The notes under the pieces are model-generated. The model did no database searches, was not told the origin of the DNA, and was given only the letters and a program-made list of their open reading frames with translations. The position numbers and the translations under genes are program-made. Shown one piece after another: positions 15,534 to 23,625 of a DNA stretch of 28,925 nucleotides (within the stretch, counting starts at the first letter, position 1; every line of letters begins with the position of its first letter). Origin of the DNA: an uncultured Eubacteriales bacterium (GTDB lineage: Bacteria > Bacillota > Clostridia > UBA1381); NCBI GenBank assembly GCA_905199755.1, contig CAJKHT010000034.1:1-28925 (forward strand), read 5' to 3'.

Positions 15534-16613
15534 ATGAATTTTTCACAGACAAGTAAAGAACATATGGATTCGTGCAGATTTTGCTGGATGTGCCGTCATA
15601 TCTGCCCGATAGGAAATGCAACAGGTCAGGAAAGGAATACCGCCCGTGCAAGAGCGCTCGGACTTTCACTCGTGGCAAGAGGTGCGGTTGAATATTCCGA
15701 GGATATTATAAACAACGTGTACGAATGTTCACTCTGCGGCGCGTGCGTCAAGGAATGTGTAACGGGCTGGGACCCCGAAAAGTTTGTTAAAGAGGCAAGA
15801 AAGATTGCCGCTTTGGAAGGTAAACTCCCGGCATACATAGAAAAGCTGATAGATAATGTTGAAAGCAAGGGCAATGCTTACGGAAAAGACAAGTGTGCGG
15901 AGCTTACGAAAAAAATACAGTCGCTCGGCAGCGCAAAGACTCTCCTTTTCCTCGGAAACGATGCTGTATACAATACACCCGACAAGGCTGTCAAGGCTAT
16001 TGAGCTTATGGAAAAAACGGGTGTTCCGTTTACGGTTCTCGAAAATGAACCCGACAGCGGCTATGATATGAACTTCCTTGCCGGTGCGGTTGAGGAGACA
16101 AGGGAAATTGCCGAAAAAACCGCAAAAGCTCTTGATTTTGATACAATTATATGCTATGATTCAAATGATGCCTCAATGTTTTTGAGAGAATACAAGGAGT
16201 GGGGAATTGACCTTAAAGCAAAGGTTGTAACCTTTACATCATTTATTGCGGATAATCTCGATAAGCTTAATATAAAGAAGTCGCAGGATGCGCTGACAAT
16301 ACAGGATCCTCCGTCACTTGCAAGAGATTTGGAGGAAACGGAGCCTTTAAGAAAAATTGTCTGTGCAATAGGCGAAAACCGCGAAATGCTGCTTAACGGC
16401 AAGGACACAATGCTCGCAGGAAACCTTATTATGAACGAATACATGCCGGACGTTATGAAAACGGTTGCAGAGGACAGATGGATAAACGCACGCAACATGA
16501 ACGCTAAAACCGTTGTCACCGCAAACCCGGCGGAGTATGCTATGCTTAAAAACACAAAGCCCGAGGATATTGAGCTTTTAACAATTGAGGAGGCTGTTTT
16601 AAAATGCTTGTAA
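15534..16613 (+). CDS. Two-[4Fe-4S] electron-transfer protein (GlcF/GlpC-like) with cysteine-free CCG domains
   Basis: The probable role is to carry electrons from the adjacent FAD oxidase. Two ferredoxin motifs are intact: C14, C17, C20, C24 followed by P, and C65, C68, C71, C75. The remaining ~260 residues resemble the paired cysteine-rich (CCG) domains of GlcF, GlpC and LutA, but the diagnostic cysteines are gone. The usual HDPC box reads QDPP (257-260), the usual TACP-like box reads TANP (329-332), and the expected CCG positions read EPDSG (172-176) and LAGN (294-297). The start at 15534 is preferred, because the ATG at 15522 sits directly on the AAAGG ribosome site and would add four residues. 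It overlaps the aldolase start by 10 bp, indicating translational coupling. Confidence 0.85.
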   Translation: MNFSQTSKEHMDSCRFCWMCRHICPIGNATGQERNTARARALGLSLVARGAVEYSEDIINNVYECSLCGACVKECVTGWDPEKFVKEARKIAALEGKLPAYIEKLIDNVESKGNAYGKDKCAELTKKIQSLGSAKTLLFLGNDAVYNTPDKAVKAIELMEKTGVPFTVLENEPDSGYDMNFLAGAVEETREIAEKTAKALDFDTIICYDSNDASMFLREYKEWGIDLKAKVVTFTSFIADNLDKLNIKKSQDALTIQDPPSLARDLEETEPLRKIVCAIGENREMLLNGKDTMLAGNLIMNEYMPDVMKTVAEDRWINARNMNAKTVVTANPAEYAMLKNTKPEDIELLTIEEAVLKCL

Positions 16614-17431
16614 ACTTAAAAGAAATTCTTGACATTGCGGAAAAGGGCAAATTTGCCGTACCTGCATTCAACGTATACAATATGGAAACCGTAATGGGTG
16701 TATTTGAAGCGGCAGAGGAGCTTAACGCACCCGTAATCATTCAGAGCTATTCAAGACTTTTCACAAACAAGGAAGCATATTTCCTTGCACCGATTGTTCT
16801 TGCGGCGGCAAAGAAAGCAAAGGTTCCCGTCTGCTTCCACCTTGACCACGGCGCAGGCTATAAAGAGGTCGCAAAGGCTGTACGCTACGGCGCAAGCGGC
16901 GTTATGATTGACGGCTCGGCTTACGAGTTTGAAAAGAACGTTGAAATGACAAAAAATGTATGTGAAATCTGCAATGCACTCGATATTCCCGTTGAGGGTG
17001 AATTAGGTCATGTCGGCAGTGTAAATGACGATTCGATGGGTGAATTTACAAAGGTTGACGAGGCTGAAGAATTTGTAAAGCGCACGGGTGTATCGGCTCT
17101 CGCCGTACTTGTCGGCACGGCTCACGGCAGATACAAAAAAGCTCCGAAGCTTGATATAGAAAGAATACGCGATATAAAAGAAGCGGTTAAAATTCCGCTC
17201 GTTCTCCACGGCGGCTCGGGTGTACCCGATGACCAGCTTTTAAGCGCCGTTGATGCAGGTATCAGAAAGATTAATTTCGGTACCGATGTATGCTATTCAT
17301 TCCTCGATAAGGTGTTTGAAACCTCACGCGATTTGGTAGCAATCGATATGTTCATGAAAGACGCAATAGAGAATGTAAAGAATTTCGCAATGAGCAAAAT
17401 TAAGCTTTTGGGTGCGGAAAACAAAGCGTAA
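16604..17431 (+). CDS. Class II (zinc) aldolase, fructose-bisphosphate / IolJ / tagatose-bisphosphate type
   Basis: This aldolase cleaves a ketose (bis)phosphate to DHAP plus an aldehyde. It has 275 residues. The zinc and catalytic motifs are complete: H79-L-D81-H82-G, with D81 as likely catalytic base and H82 as ligand, then EGELGHVG, H174 in GTAHG, and H202 in LHGGSG. The phosphate-binding INFGTD follows. The short chain is typical of the GatY/KbaY/IolJ subgroup rather than of glycolytic FbaA. With PfkB kinase and IolB directly downstream it matches IolJ, the aldolase that splits 2-deoxy-5-keto-gluconate-6-phosphate, but a ketose-1-phosphate made by the operon's FGGY kinase is an alternative substrate. 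GAGG precedes the start inside the Fe-S gene. Confidence 0.9.
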   Translation: MLVNLKEILDIAEKGKFAVPAFNVYNMETVMGVFEAAEELNAPVIIQSYSRLFTNKEAYFLAPIVLAAAKKAKVPVCFHLDHGAGYKEVAKAVRYGASGVMIDGSAYEFEKNVEMTKNVCEICNALDIPVEGELGHVGSVNDDSMGEFTKVDEAEEFVKRTGVSALAVLVGTAHGRYKKAPKLDIERIRDIKEAVKIPLVLHGGSGVPDDQLLSAVDAGIRKINFGTDVCYSFLDKVFETSRDLVAIDMFMKDAIENVKNFAMSKIKLLGAENKA

Positions 17432-17455
17432 GCAAGGTTTTCGGAGAGGTATATA

Positions 17456-18367
17456 ATGAAAAAGATAACTGCAATAGGCGCTAACGTATACGATACTCTT
17501 ATTGATGCTCCGCATTACCCGACCGAGGATACAAAGCTCCGTGTGTCGGGTGTGATGAAATGCGGCGGCGGTCCGGCGGCAACGGGAATTGCCGCTGCCG
17601 CCAAGCTGGGCGCTCCATGCTCGTTCATCGGCAACATGACCGATGACGAGGGCGGTGTGTTTCTTAAAAACGATTTCGAAAAATACGGTGTGGATACAAA
17701 AAACTGTACAATTCTTAAAGGCTACAGCTCATTTTCCTCATATATAATCCTTTCATCGGAGGCAAAAACAAGAACCTGTGTTTTTGACAAAGGAAACGTA
17801 CCCGCACTGCAGCTTACGGACAATCAGAAAAAAGCAATACTTGACAGCGGTCTTTTAATGGTTGACGGAAACGAAATCGATGCGGCGGTCGAGGCAGCAA
17901 AGCTTGCGCGCGAAAACGGAATTGATGTTTTGTATGATGCCGGCGGTCTTTATGACGGCATAGAAAAGCTTTTGCCGTACACAAACATACTCATTCCGTC
18001 CTACGAATACGCAACGGGCTTTACAAAAACGGATAATGCCGAGGCTGCGGCAAAAAAGCTTTACGAAGCGTACAAACCTGACATTATCGTAATAACGGAC
18101 GGCAAAAACGGAGGATATATGTATGACGGGACGGAGTTTTCGTCATATCCGGCATTTACGGTTGATGCCGTCGACACAAACGGCGCCGGAGATGTATTCC
18201 ACGGCGCATTCGCTTTTGCGAAAGTAAGCGGCTATGATTACAAAAAATCCTGCGTATTTTCAAGCGCCGTATCCGCGCTTAAATGCACGAAGATAGGCGC
18301 ACGCATGGGCGTACCGTCATTTTATGAGGTAAGCGCATTTTTATCCGAAAAATTTGATAATTTTTAA
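17456..18367 (+). CDS. PfkB/ribokinase family sugar kinase (IolC-like by context)
   Basis: This ATP-dependent kinase of a sugar or sugar acid has 303 residues. The N-terminal CGGGPAATGIAAAAKLGAPCSF segment matches the first PfkB signature, and the second signature DTNGAGD (240-246) carries the catalytic base D246. The region IVITDGKNGGYMYDG is typical. GGAGAGG precedes the start, and the gap to the aldolase is 24 bp. Placed between a class II aldolase and IolB, it would fit 5-dehydro-2-deoxygluconokinase (IolC). The sequence alone does not settle the substrate, since PfkB kinases vary widely. Confidence 0.9.
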   Translation: MKKITAIGANVYDTLIDAPHYPTEDTKLRVSGVMKCGGGPAATGIAAAAKLGAPCSFIGNMTDDEGGVFLKNDFEKYGVDTKNCTILKGYSSFSSYIILSSEAKTRTCVFDKGNVPALQLTDNQKKAILDSGLLMVDGNEIDAAVEAAKLARENGIDVLYDAGGLYDGIEKLLPYTNILIPSYEYATGFTKTDNAEAAAKKLYEAYKPDIIVITDGKNGGYMYDGTEFSSYPAFTVDAVDTNGAGDVFHGAFAFAKVSGYDYKKSCVFSSAVSALKCTKIGARMGVPSFYEVSAFLSEKFDNF

Positions 18368-18391
18368 AAACATGAAAGGAGTTAAAATAAG

Positions 18392-19180
18392 ATGAATTTG
18401 AAAAAGACATGGAACAAAAGCCACGGCAAATCACAGATTATCACAAAGGAAAACAGTCCGTGCAAAAATGTTGAAATCGACATGGTAAGACTTTGGGACG
18501 GCGAAAAGAAAACCTATTCCGAAAAGGATAAGGAATACGGTCTTTTGATTCTCGGCGGCAAATGCACCGTTGAGGGAGACGGCTTTAAGTATGAAAAGGT
18601 CGGCAAGCGTGAGGACGTGTTCGGCGGCAACGCAACCTGTGTATATGTACCGAGAAACAATGTGTTCACCATAACGGCATGCGGCGAGGTTTCAATCGCT
18701 GTATGCAAGTGTCCTTCACAGAACGACCACAAGCCCAAGCTTATAAATCCAGAGGACGTTGTGGCAAAGGATATGGGTAAGCCCGGCTGGCAGAGACACG
18801 CAATGTTCATTCTTGACGAAAGAACGGAAGCAGATCAGGTTTACATAGGTGAGTGCTACGTTGAAGGCGGACAGTGGGCAAGTTATCCTCCGCATAAGCA
18901 TGATGATGACAACATGCCGACAGAAGCAAACACGGAGGAAATTTACTACTACGAATTTGAAAAGCCGCAGGGCTTCGGCATACAGAAGGTATACACGCTT
19001 GAGGGCGATGTTGATGAGACATATACCGTTAAATCGGGTGATTTTGTTGAAATTCCGAGAGGTTATCATCCGTTCCATACAGCTCCCGGCTACAGAAACT
19101 ATTATCTTTGGATAATGGCAGGTAAAAACAGAGGATTTTTCATGACAACGGACGAGGATCACAAATGGCTGAACGATTAA
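18392..19180 (+). CDS. iolB: 5-deoxy-glucuronate isomerase (IolB, KduI/IolB cupin family)
   Basis: IolB converts 5-deoxy-glucuronate to 2-deoxy-5-keto-gluconate in myo-inositol breakdown. The protein has 262 residues, near the family norm of about 270. The bicupin signature is clear: SYPPHKHDDDN with H168 and H170, then EEIYYYEF with E183, PQGFGIQKVYT, and VEIPRGYHPFHTAPGY with H226, together a plausible metal site. AAAGGAG precedes the start, and the gene overlaps the epimerase start by 16 bp. PfkB kinase and class II aldolase directly upstream complete the lower half of the inositol route. The upper half (IolG, IolE, IolD) and IolA are not in the window, so the true substrate may differ. 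Confidence 0.87.
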   Translation: MNLKKTWNKSHGKSQIITKENSPCKNVEIDMVRLWDGEKKTYSEKDKEYGLLILGGKCTVEGDGFKYEKVGKREDVFGGNATCVYVPRNNVFTITACGEVSIAVCKCPSQNDHKPKLINPEDVVAKDMGKPGWQRHAMFILDERTEADQVYIGECYVEGGQWASYPPHKHDDDNMPTEANTEEIYYYEFEKPQGFGIQKVYTLEGDVDETYTVKSGDFVEIPRGYHPFHTAPGYRNYYLWIMAGKNRGFFMTTDEDHKWLND

Positions 19181-20022
19181 TTAAAAATGATTGCCTTACG
19201 GTTGAAATTTCAACTCTGGGCGCAGAACTGCACAGTGTAAAAAATAAGGACGGAATGGAATTTATATGGCAGCGCAATCCCGATTTCTGGAAAAACTGCG
19301 CGCCCGTTCTTTTCCCGATATGCGGAGGACTTAAGGACGATAAATTTACATATGACGGCAGAGAATACACGCTTGAAAAGCACGGCTTTGTACGCTTTGA
19401 AGAATTTGAGGTTGAAAAAGCTCTTGACAGCGAGATTGTGTTCCTGCTTAAAAGCTGCGAACGCTTTAAGAAAAGCTATCCGTTCGATTTTGAGCTGCGA
19501 GTTAAGTTTACGCTTGACAAAAACACGCTTAATGTCACCTATTCGGTAACAAATCCGTCTGATAAAACAATGTATTATTCCGTAGGTGCGCATGAAGCAT
19601 ACTGCTGCCCGGGCGGAATTGAAAATTACAGCGTTGAGCTTGAAAAGAGAGAAAATCTCAATACATATGTTGTTGACGGAAATTTACTTGAACATAAGAC
19701 GGTGCGCGTGCTTGAAAACGATACGCATTTCCCGCTCAGCTACAAATATTTTGATAACGATTCGCTTTTATTCAAGCATCTGAAATCAAGCAGCGTCACA
19801 TTAAAGGGTGCGGACAGAAGCATAAAGCTTGATTTTGACGATATGGACTACTTCGTGCTCTGGACGGTACCGGGTGCGGAATATATCTGTCTCGAGCCAT
19901 GGTGCGGAGTACCTGACAGCGTTGACAGTGATGGTGACATAGCAAAAAAAGAGGGAATTATTGCGCTTAATGCCCACGAAACAAAGGATGCGGTACATAA
20001 AATCACGTTTGATGCGCTTTAA
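19165..20022 (+). CDS. Aldose 1-epimerase family protein (LacX/GalM-like mutarotase)
   Basis: This enzyme interconverts sugar anomers or a related hexose derivative. It has 285 residues, short like LacX. The N-terminal TLGAELHSVKNKDG and ICGGLKDDKF segments, the catalytic histidine H143 in VGAHEAY, and the catalytic glutamate E244 in LEPWCGVPDS match LacX-type epimerases. It starts inside the iolB gene, so translation is coupled. In context it would supply the correct anomer to the isomerase encoded at the end of the operon. Substrate is uncertain. Confidence 0.88.
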   Translation: MAERLIKNDCLTVEISTLGAELHSVKNKDGMEFIWQRNPDFWKNCAPVLFPICGGLKDDKFTYDGREYTLEKHGFVRFEEFEVEKALDSEIVFLLKSCERFKKSYPFDFELRVKFTLDKNTLNVTYSVTNPSDKTMYYSVGAHEAYCCPGGIENYSVELEKRENLNTYVVDGNLLEHKTVRVLENDTHFPLSYKYFDNDSLLFKHLKSSSVTLKGADRSIKLDFDDMDYFVLWTVPGAEYICLEPWCGVPDSVDSDGDIAKKEGIIALNAHETKDAVHKITFDAL

Positions 20023-20042
20023 CACGCGGAAAGGAGCGGCAT

Positions 20043-20708
20043 ATGCTTACAAAATTAAAAAATCTTAATCCCGAAATTCCTTTTTACAGTGTTGAAGATG
20101 AAGAATTTAAGCCCTACGGCAAAATCCTTCACGGCTTTGATACAAAGGAAATTATCGGCGAATGTAAAAAAATGCCCATGCCCGAAAACGGAAGTATATA
20201 CACGGCTTCCGTAAAAGAGCTTGAAGAGCTTGACATTTCAAAAAATATTGAGCGTGAAATATTCGGCGGTCTTGATATGCAGACCGGCGTCTGTTACGGA
20301 TATAACAGCATGCTTAACGCATTTGAATATCACAGAACGAACGAGATAAACATTGCCGTAACGCCGATGGTGCTTATACTGGGGCTTTTGTCCGAAACGG
20401 ACGGCGGAAAATTCGATACAAAAAAGGCTAAAGCTTTTTATGTGCCGGAGGGAACGGTAATCGAGGTTTACTCGCCGTCACTGCATTTCTGTCCGTGCCA
20501 GACGGGGGCGGACGGCTTTTTCAGCGTTGTTATGCTTAACCGCGGCACAAATACGGAGCTTGACGCTCCCGTATGTGACGGCACGCTTTTTCGGAAAAAC
20601 AAGTGGCTGCTTGCGCATGAGGAGAACACTGCGCTCATAAACCGCGGTGTAATACCCGGACTGTACGGAACGAACTTTTGCATAAAGTATCCGACGGAAA
20701 GGATTTGA
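20043..20708 (+). CDS. DUF4867 family protein of sugar-catabolic operons
   Basis: This protein of 221 residues has no established function. I recognise it as DUF4867-like from its overall pattern and from its operon company (isomerase, kinase, aldolase). The C-terminal half, FYVPEGTVIEVYSPSLHFCPC onward, looks cupin-like: a promoter-proximal glycine, H and C residues, then a beta-rich stretch with VMLNRGTN. That would suit a small-molecule isomerase, epimerase or lyase. AAAGGAG lies 6 nt before the start. Only 4 bp separate it from the FGGY kinase, so it is certainly co-expressed. Confidence 0.75.
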   Translation: MLTKLKNLNPEIPFYSVEDEEFKPYGKILHGFDTKEIIGECKKMPMPENGSIYTASVKELEELDISKNIEREIFGGLDMQTGVCYGYNSMLNAFEYHRTNEINIAVTPMVLILGLLSETDGGKFDTKKAKAFYVPEGTVIEVYSPSLHFCPCQTGADGFFSVVMLNRGTNTELDAPVCDGTLFRKNKWLLAHEENTALINRGVIPGLYGTNFCIKYPTERI

Positions 20709-20712
20709 CGTT

Positions 20713-22176
20713 ATGAAATATGCTCTCGGAATAGATTTCGGCGGCGGCTCGTCCAAAGCGACGCTGCTTGCCGAAAACGGAAAAATTGCGGCTGTCGCCG
20801 CAAGCGAATACCCGACATACTATCCTGCGGTCGGTTATGCGGAGCAAAATCCGTCAGACTGGTACGAAAGTGCCAAGGCAAACATAAAATCACTCCTTGA
20901 AGAAAGCGGTGCGGCTGCGGAGGATATTGTATGTATATCCCTCGATGCGGCAACGCACACGGCTGTGCTTGCCGATGAGGATTTTAATGTTCTGCGTCCG
21001 TCAATCTACTGGACGGATACACGCTGTACCGGGCAGGTAACATTTCTTAACGAAAATCATGAAAAGCTCATAAAGGAGCTTTCATACCATGCTCCCGGTA
21101 CCATATGGACGCTGCCGCAGATTATGTGGGTACGTGACAACGAACCGGAAATATTTAAAAAAATCAGAAAAATCATGTTCGCAAAGGACTATGTGCGCCA
21201 TATGCTGACAGGTGATTTTGTGACTGATTTTATAGAGGCGGAGGGCAGCATGCTTTTTGACCTCAATAAAGGCGAATGGAGCGGAGATTTATGTGATATG
21301 TGCGGTATTGACATATCAATGCTGCCCGAAATAAAAGCTCCGTCGGACGTTATAGGCGCGGTTACGGCGAAAGCCGCCGCCGATACTGGACTTGCGGAGG
21401 GAACACCCGTCATATGCGGTACGACCGACACCGTTATGGAGGTTTTTGCCGCCGGTGCGGTTGAAAAAGGCAATATGACGATAAAACTTGCCACGGCAGG
21501 CAGAATATGCGCAATTACCGATAAGCCTTATCCCGATGTTAATCTTGTAAACTACTCGCATACGGTAAAAGGCTTATGGTATCCCGGTACGGCAACAAAA
21601 TCGTGTGCGGCATCACTCAGATGGTTCCGCGATACGTTCGGCGGCGACTATACGGAGATTGACCGCAGTGCGAACGAGGTCGGCACGGGTGCCGACGGAC
21701 TTATGTTCCACCCGTATCTGAACGGTGAGCTTACTCCGCATCAGAATCCAAAGCTGTGCGGCAGCTTTATAGGAATACGCGGCGGTCATACGAAAGGTCA
21801 TTTCGCACGCGCCGTTATGGAGGGTGTGGCGCTTTCCATGCTCGATTGTATGAACACCCTCGATGAAATAGGTATCGCGCATGACAAAACGGCGGCGATA
21901 ATCGGCGGCGGCGCAAAAAGTGCGCTGTGGCGGCAGATTGTTTCGGATTGTCTCGGTACGGAGCTTGTTGTTAAGAGGAATACGGATTCTTCTTTCGGCA
22001 GTGCAATGCTTGCAGGCATTGCCGCAGGCTTTTGGGACGATGAAAAGTCCGCGCTTGCTGTCTGTTCCGAAACTGTTTCGGTTACAAAGCCGGATTTTGA
22101 AAAAACGCGCGAATACCGGAAAATGTATGAAAAATACAGAAAAGTATATGATGCTTTAAAGGATATATATCAATGA
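20713..22176 (+). CDS. FGGY-family carbohydrate kinase (xylulokinase-like)
   Basis: This ATP-dependent kinase, probably acting on a ketose or polyol, has 487 residues, the usual FGGY length. The N-terminal phosphate-1 motif GIDFGGGSSKATLL, the substrate-side YWTDTR segment, the central CGTTDTVMEVFAAGAV, and the adenosine motif GGGAKSALWRQIVSDCLG are present. GGAAAGGA overlaps the end of the preceding gene. The stop and the etf start overlap as ATGA. With the FucI/AraA-like isomerase downstream it forms the standard aldose-to-ketose-phosphate module. The GGG where many relatives have GTT or GTS is unusual but not disqualifying. Confidence 0.9.
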   Translation: MKYALGIDFGGGSSKATLLAENGKIAAVAASEYPTYYPAVGYAEQNPSDWYESAKANIKSLLEESGAAAEDIVCISLDAATHTAVLADEDFNVLRPSIYWTDTRCTGQVTFLNENHEKLIKELSYHAPGTIWTLPQIMWVRDNEPEIFKKIRKIMFAKDYVRHMLTGDFVTDFIEAEGSMLFDLNKGEWSGDLCDMCGIDISMLPEIKAPSDVIGAVTAKAAADTGLAEGTPVICGTTDTVMEVFAAGAVEKGNMTIKLATAGRICAITDKPYPDVNLVNYSHTVKGLWYPGTATKSCAASLRWFRDTFGGDYTEIDRSANEVGTGADGLMFHPYLNGELTPHQNPKLCGSFIGIRGGHTKGHFARAVMEGVALSMLDCMNTLDEIGIAHDKTAAIIGGGAKSALWRQIVSDCLGTELVVKRNTDSSFGSAMLAGIAAGFWDDEKSALAVCSETVSVTKPDFEKTREYRKMYEKYRKVYDALKDIYQ

Positions 22177-23525
22177 AAATAATCGTATGTGCAAAGGTCT
22201 GCGACGGAGAAATAAATCTGTTCGACAAATGTGCGGTTGAATGTGCGCTGCGCATGAGCGATGACGTTACCGTGGTAAGCATGGGACCGAATTCTGCGGC
22301 TGCGCCGATAAGAGAGCTGACACGGCTCGGCGTTAAGGCTGTGCTTTTGTGCGACAAGGCTTTTGCCGGCTCGGACACTCTCGCCACTGCATACATTTTA
22401 TCGCTTGCGGTGCAAAAAATCGGGTATGACCTCATAATCTGCGGACGGCAGACCACCGACGGCGACACGGCACAGGTAGGCCCCTGCCTTGCATCAACGC
22501 TCAAAACGGACGTTATAACAAATGTGCTCGAGATACTTTCGGTAAACGAAAGCATTTCCTGCCGCACAAGAATGGGAAACGAAACGGCAGCATTGCCGGC
22601 TGTCATTACGACAGAGCGTATAAATACACTGCGTTTTCCGAAAATGCGGTCAAAGGAAAGCGATATTGAAATATGGGACAGCGCCGTGCTTAATGCGGAT
22701 TTATCACGCTGCGGACTTGACGGCTCGCCCACAAGAGTGCTTAAGGTTTTTGAAAACACACGCGGTATGCGCCGATGCAGATTTATCAAGCGTGAGGAGC
22801 TTATGCCGCTTATAGAACGTCTTAAGAACGAGAAAAAAGCGGAGCGTGAGGAAAAGGACTCACCCGTTAAAATGAAAAATGTGTGGATTGTGGGCAATGA
22901 AGTAAGAAAAGCGGCGGAGCGCATAAGCGAAAGCGTGACGCTCATTGACGAGGACGATCCGAAAAAAATCGCCGAAAGGGCGAAGCTTGAAAAGCCCGAA
23001 GCAATACTTTGGAATGCGGATTTAAAGGGCAGAAGAAATGCCCCGATTGCGGCGGCAATTTTACGGACGGGACTTTGCGCCGACTGCGTAAACCTTGAAA
23101 CGGACGGAAAAACGCTGTTCATGTACCGCCCGGCAAAGAGTGGAAACATAACCGCAAAAATCAAGTGTGTAACGTATCCGCAGATGGCTACGGTGCGCAC
23201 GGCACAGAAATCCTCGGATATAATCGTGTCGGGCGGCAGAGGGATTATCAATTCGCTTGACCGCCTTAAATCATTCGCACGGGAAATAAATGCCGAGGTG
23301 TGCGCCTCGCGCGGACTGGTTGACAGCGGTGCAATGCCGCTTGAAGCACAGGTGGGACTTACGGGGAAATCCGTTTCGCCGCTTATATATATTGCCGCAG
23401 GCATATCGGGGGCGGTGCATCATACCTGCGCCATTGAAAACGCCGGCACGGTCATTGCGATAAATCCCGATAAAAATGCACGTATATTTGAATATGCCGA
23501 TTACGGAATCATTGATGAGTTTTAG
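22173..23525 (+). CDS. Fused electron-transferring flavoprotein EtfB-EtfA
   Basis: ETFs pass electrons between flavin dehydrogenases and NAD, ferredoxin or quinone partners. Here both subunits are one chain of 450 residues. Residues 1 to about 205 are EtfB-like, with G91-RQTTDGDTAQVGP, which matches the nucleotide loop of clostridial and bifurcating ETFs. A charged linker (LKNEKKAEREEKDSP, about 215-229) follows. Residues about 230-450 are EtfA-like: a shortened first domain with GLCADCVNL and YPQMATVR, then the FAD domain with S379-R380-G-LVDSG, QVGLTGKSVSP, IAAGISGAVHHT, TVIAIN and ADYGIIDEF. Separate subunits are usually about 260 and 330-340 residues, so this form is compact. ATGA overlap links it to the FGGY kinase. 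Its likely partner is the GlcD-type oxidase that opens the operon. Confidence 0.88.
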   Translation: MKIIVCAKVCDGEINLFDKCAVECALRMSDDVTVVSMGPNSAAAPIRELTRLGVKAVLLCDKAFAGSDTLATAYILSLAVQKIGYDLIICGRQTTDGDTAQVGPCLASTLKTDVITNVLEILSVNESISCRTRMGNETAALPAVITTERINTLRFPKMRSKESDIEIWDSAVLNADLSRCGLDGSPTRVLKVFENTRGMRRCRFIKREELMPLIERLKNEKKAEREEKDSPVKMKNVWIVGNEVRKAAERISESVTLIDEDDPKKIAERAKLEKPEAILWNADLKGRRNAPIAAAILRTGLCADCVNLETDGKTLFMYRPAKSGNITAKIKCVTYPQMATVRTAQKSSDIIVSGGRGIINSLDRLKSFAREINAEVCASRGLVDSGAMPLEAQVGLTGKSVSPLIYIAAGISGAVHHTCAIENAGTVIAINPDKNARIFEYADYGIIDEF

Positions 23526-23604
23526 TTATAAGTCTGAATAAAACCGCCCGCAGCACAGCTTTTCGCTTGGGGCGGCACACGGAATCATTGATAAGTTTCA
23601 GTTA
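23503..23604 (+). repeat. Imperfect 26-bp direct repeat flanking a hairpin, duplicated from the etf 3' end
   Basis: The last bases of the etf gene (23503-23528) recur at 23579-23604 with two differences. Between them a CCGCCC/GGGCGG-based hairpin is present (about 23543-23575). The second copy forms TTTCAG-TTA-CTGAAA right against the AAAGGA ribosome site of the isomerase gene. It may be a tandem-duplication scar and may tune translation. Confidence 0.6.
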
Positions 23605-23625
23605 CTGAAAGGAATGGTGACAAAA

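Noticed and set aside
22082..23404. A 440-codon open frame on the minus strand across the etf gene
   Set aside because: It is serine-rich with no recognisable motif and lies opposite a strongly supported ETF with conserved residues throughout. The third-codon pattern of etf explains the open antisense frame.
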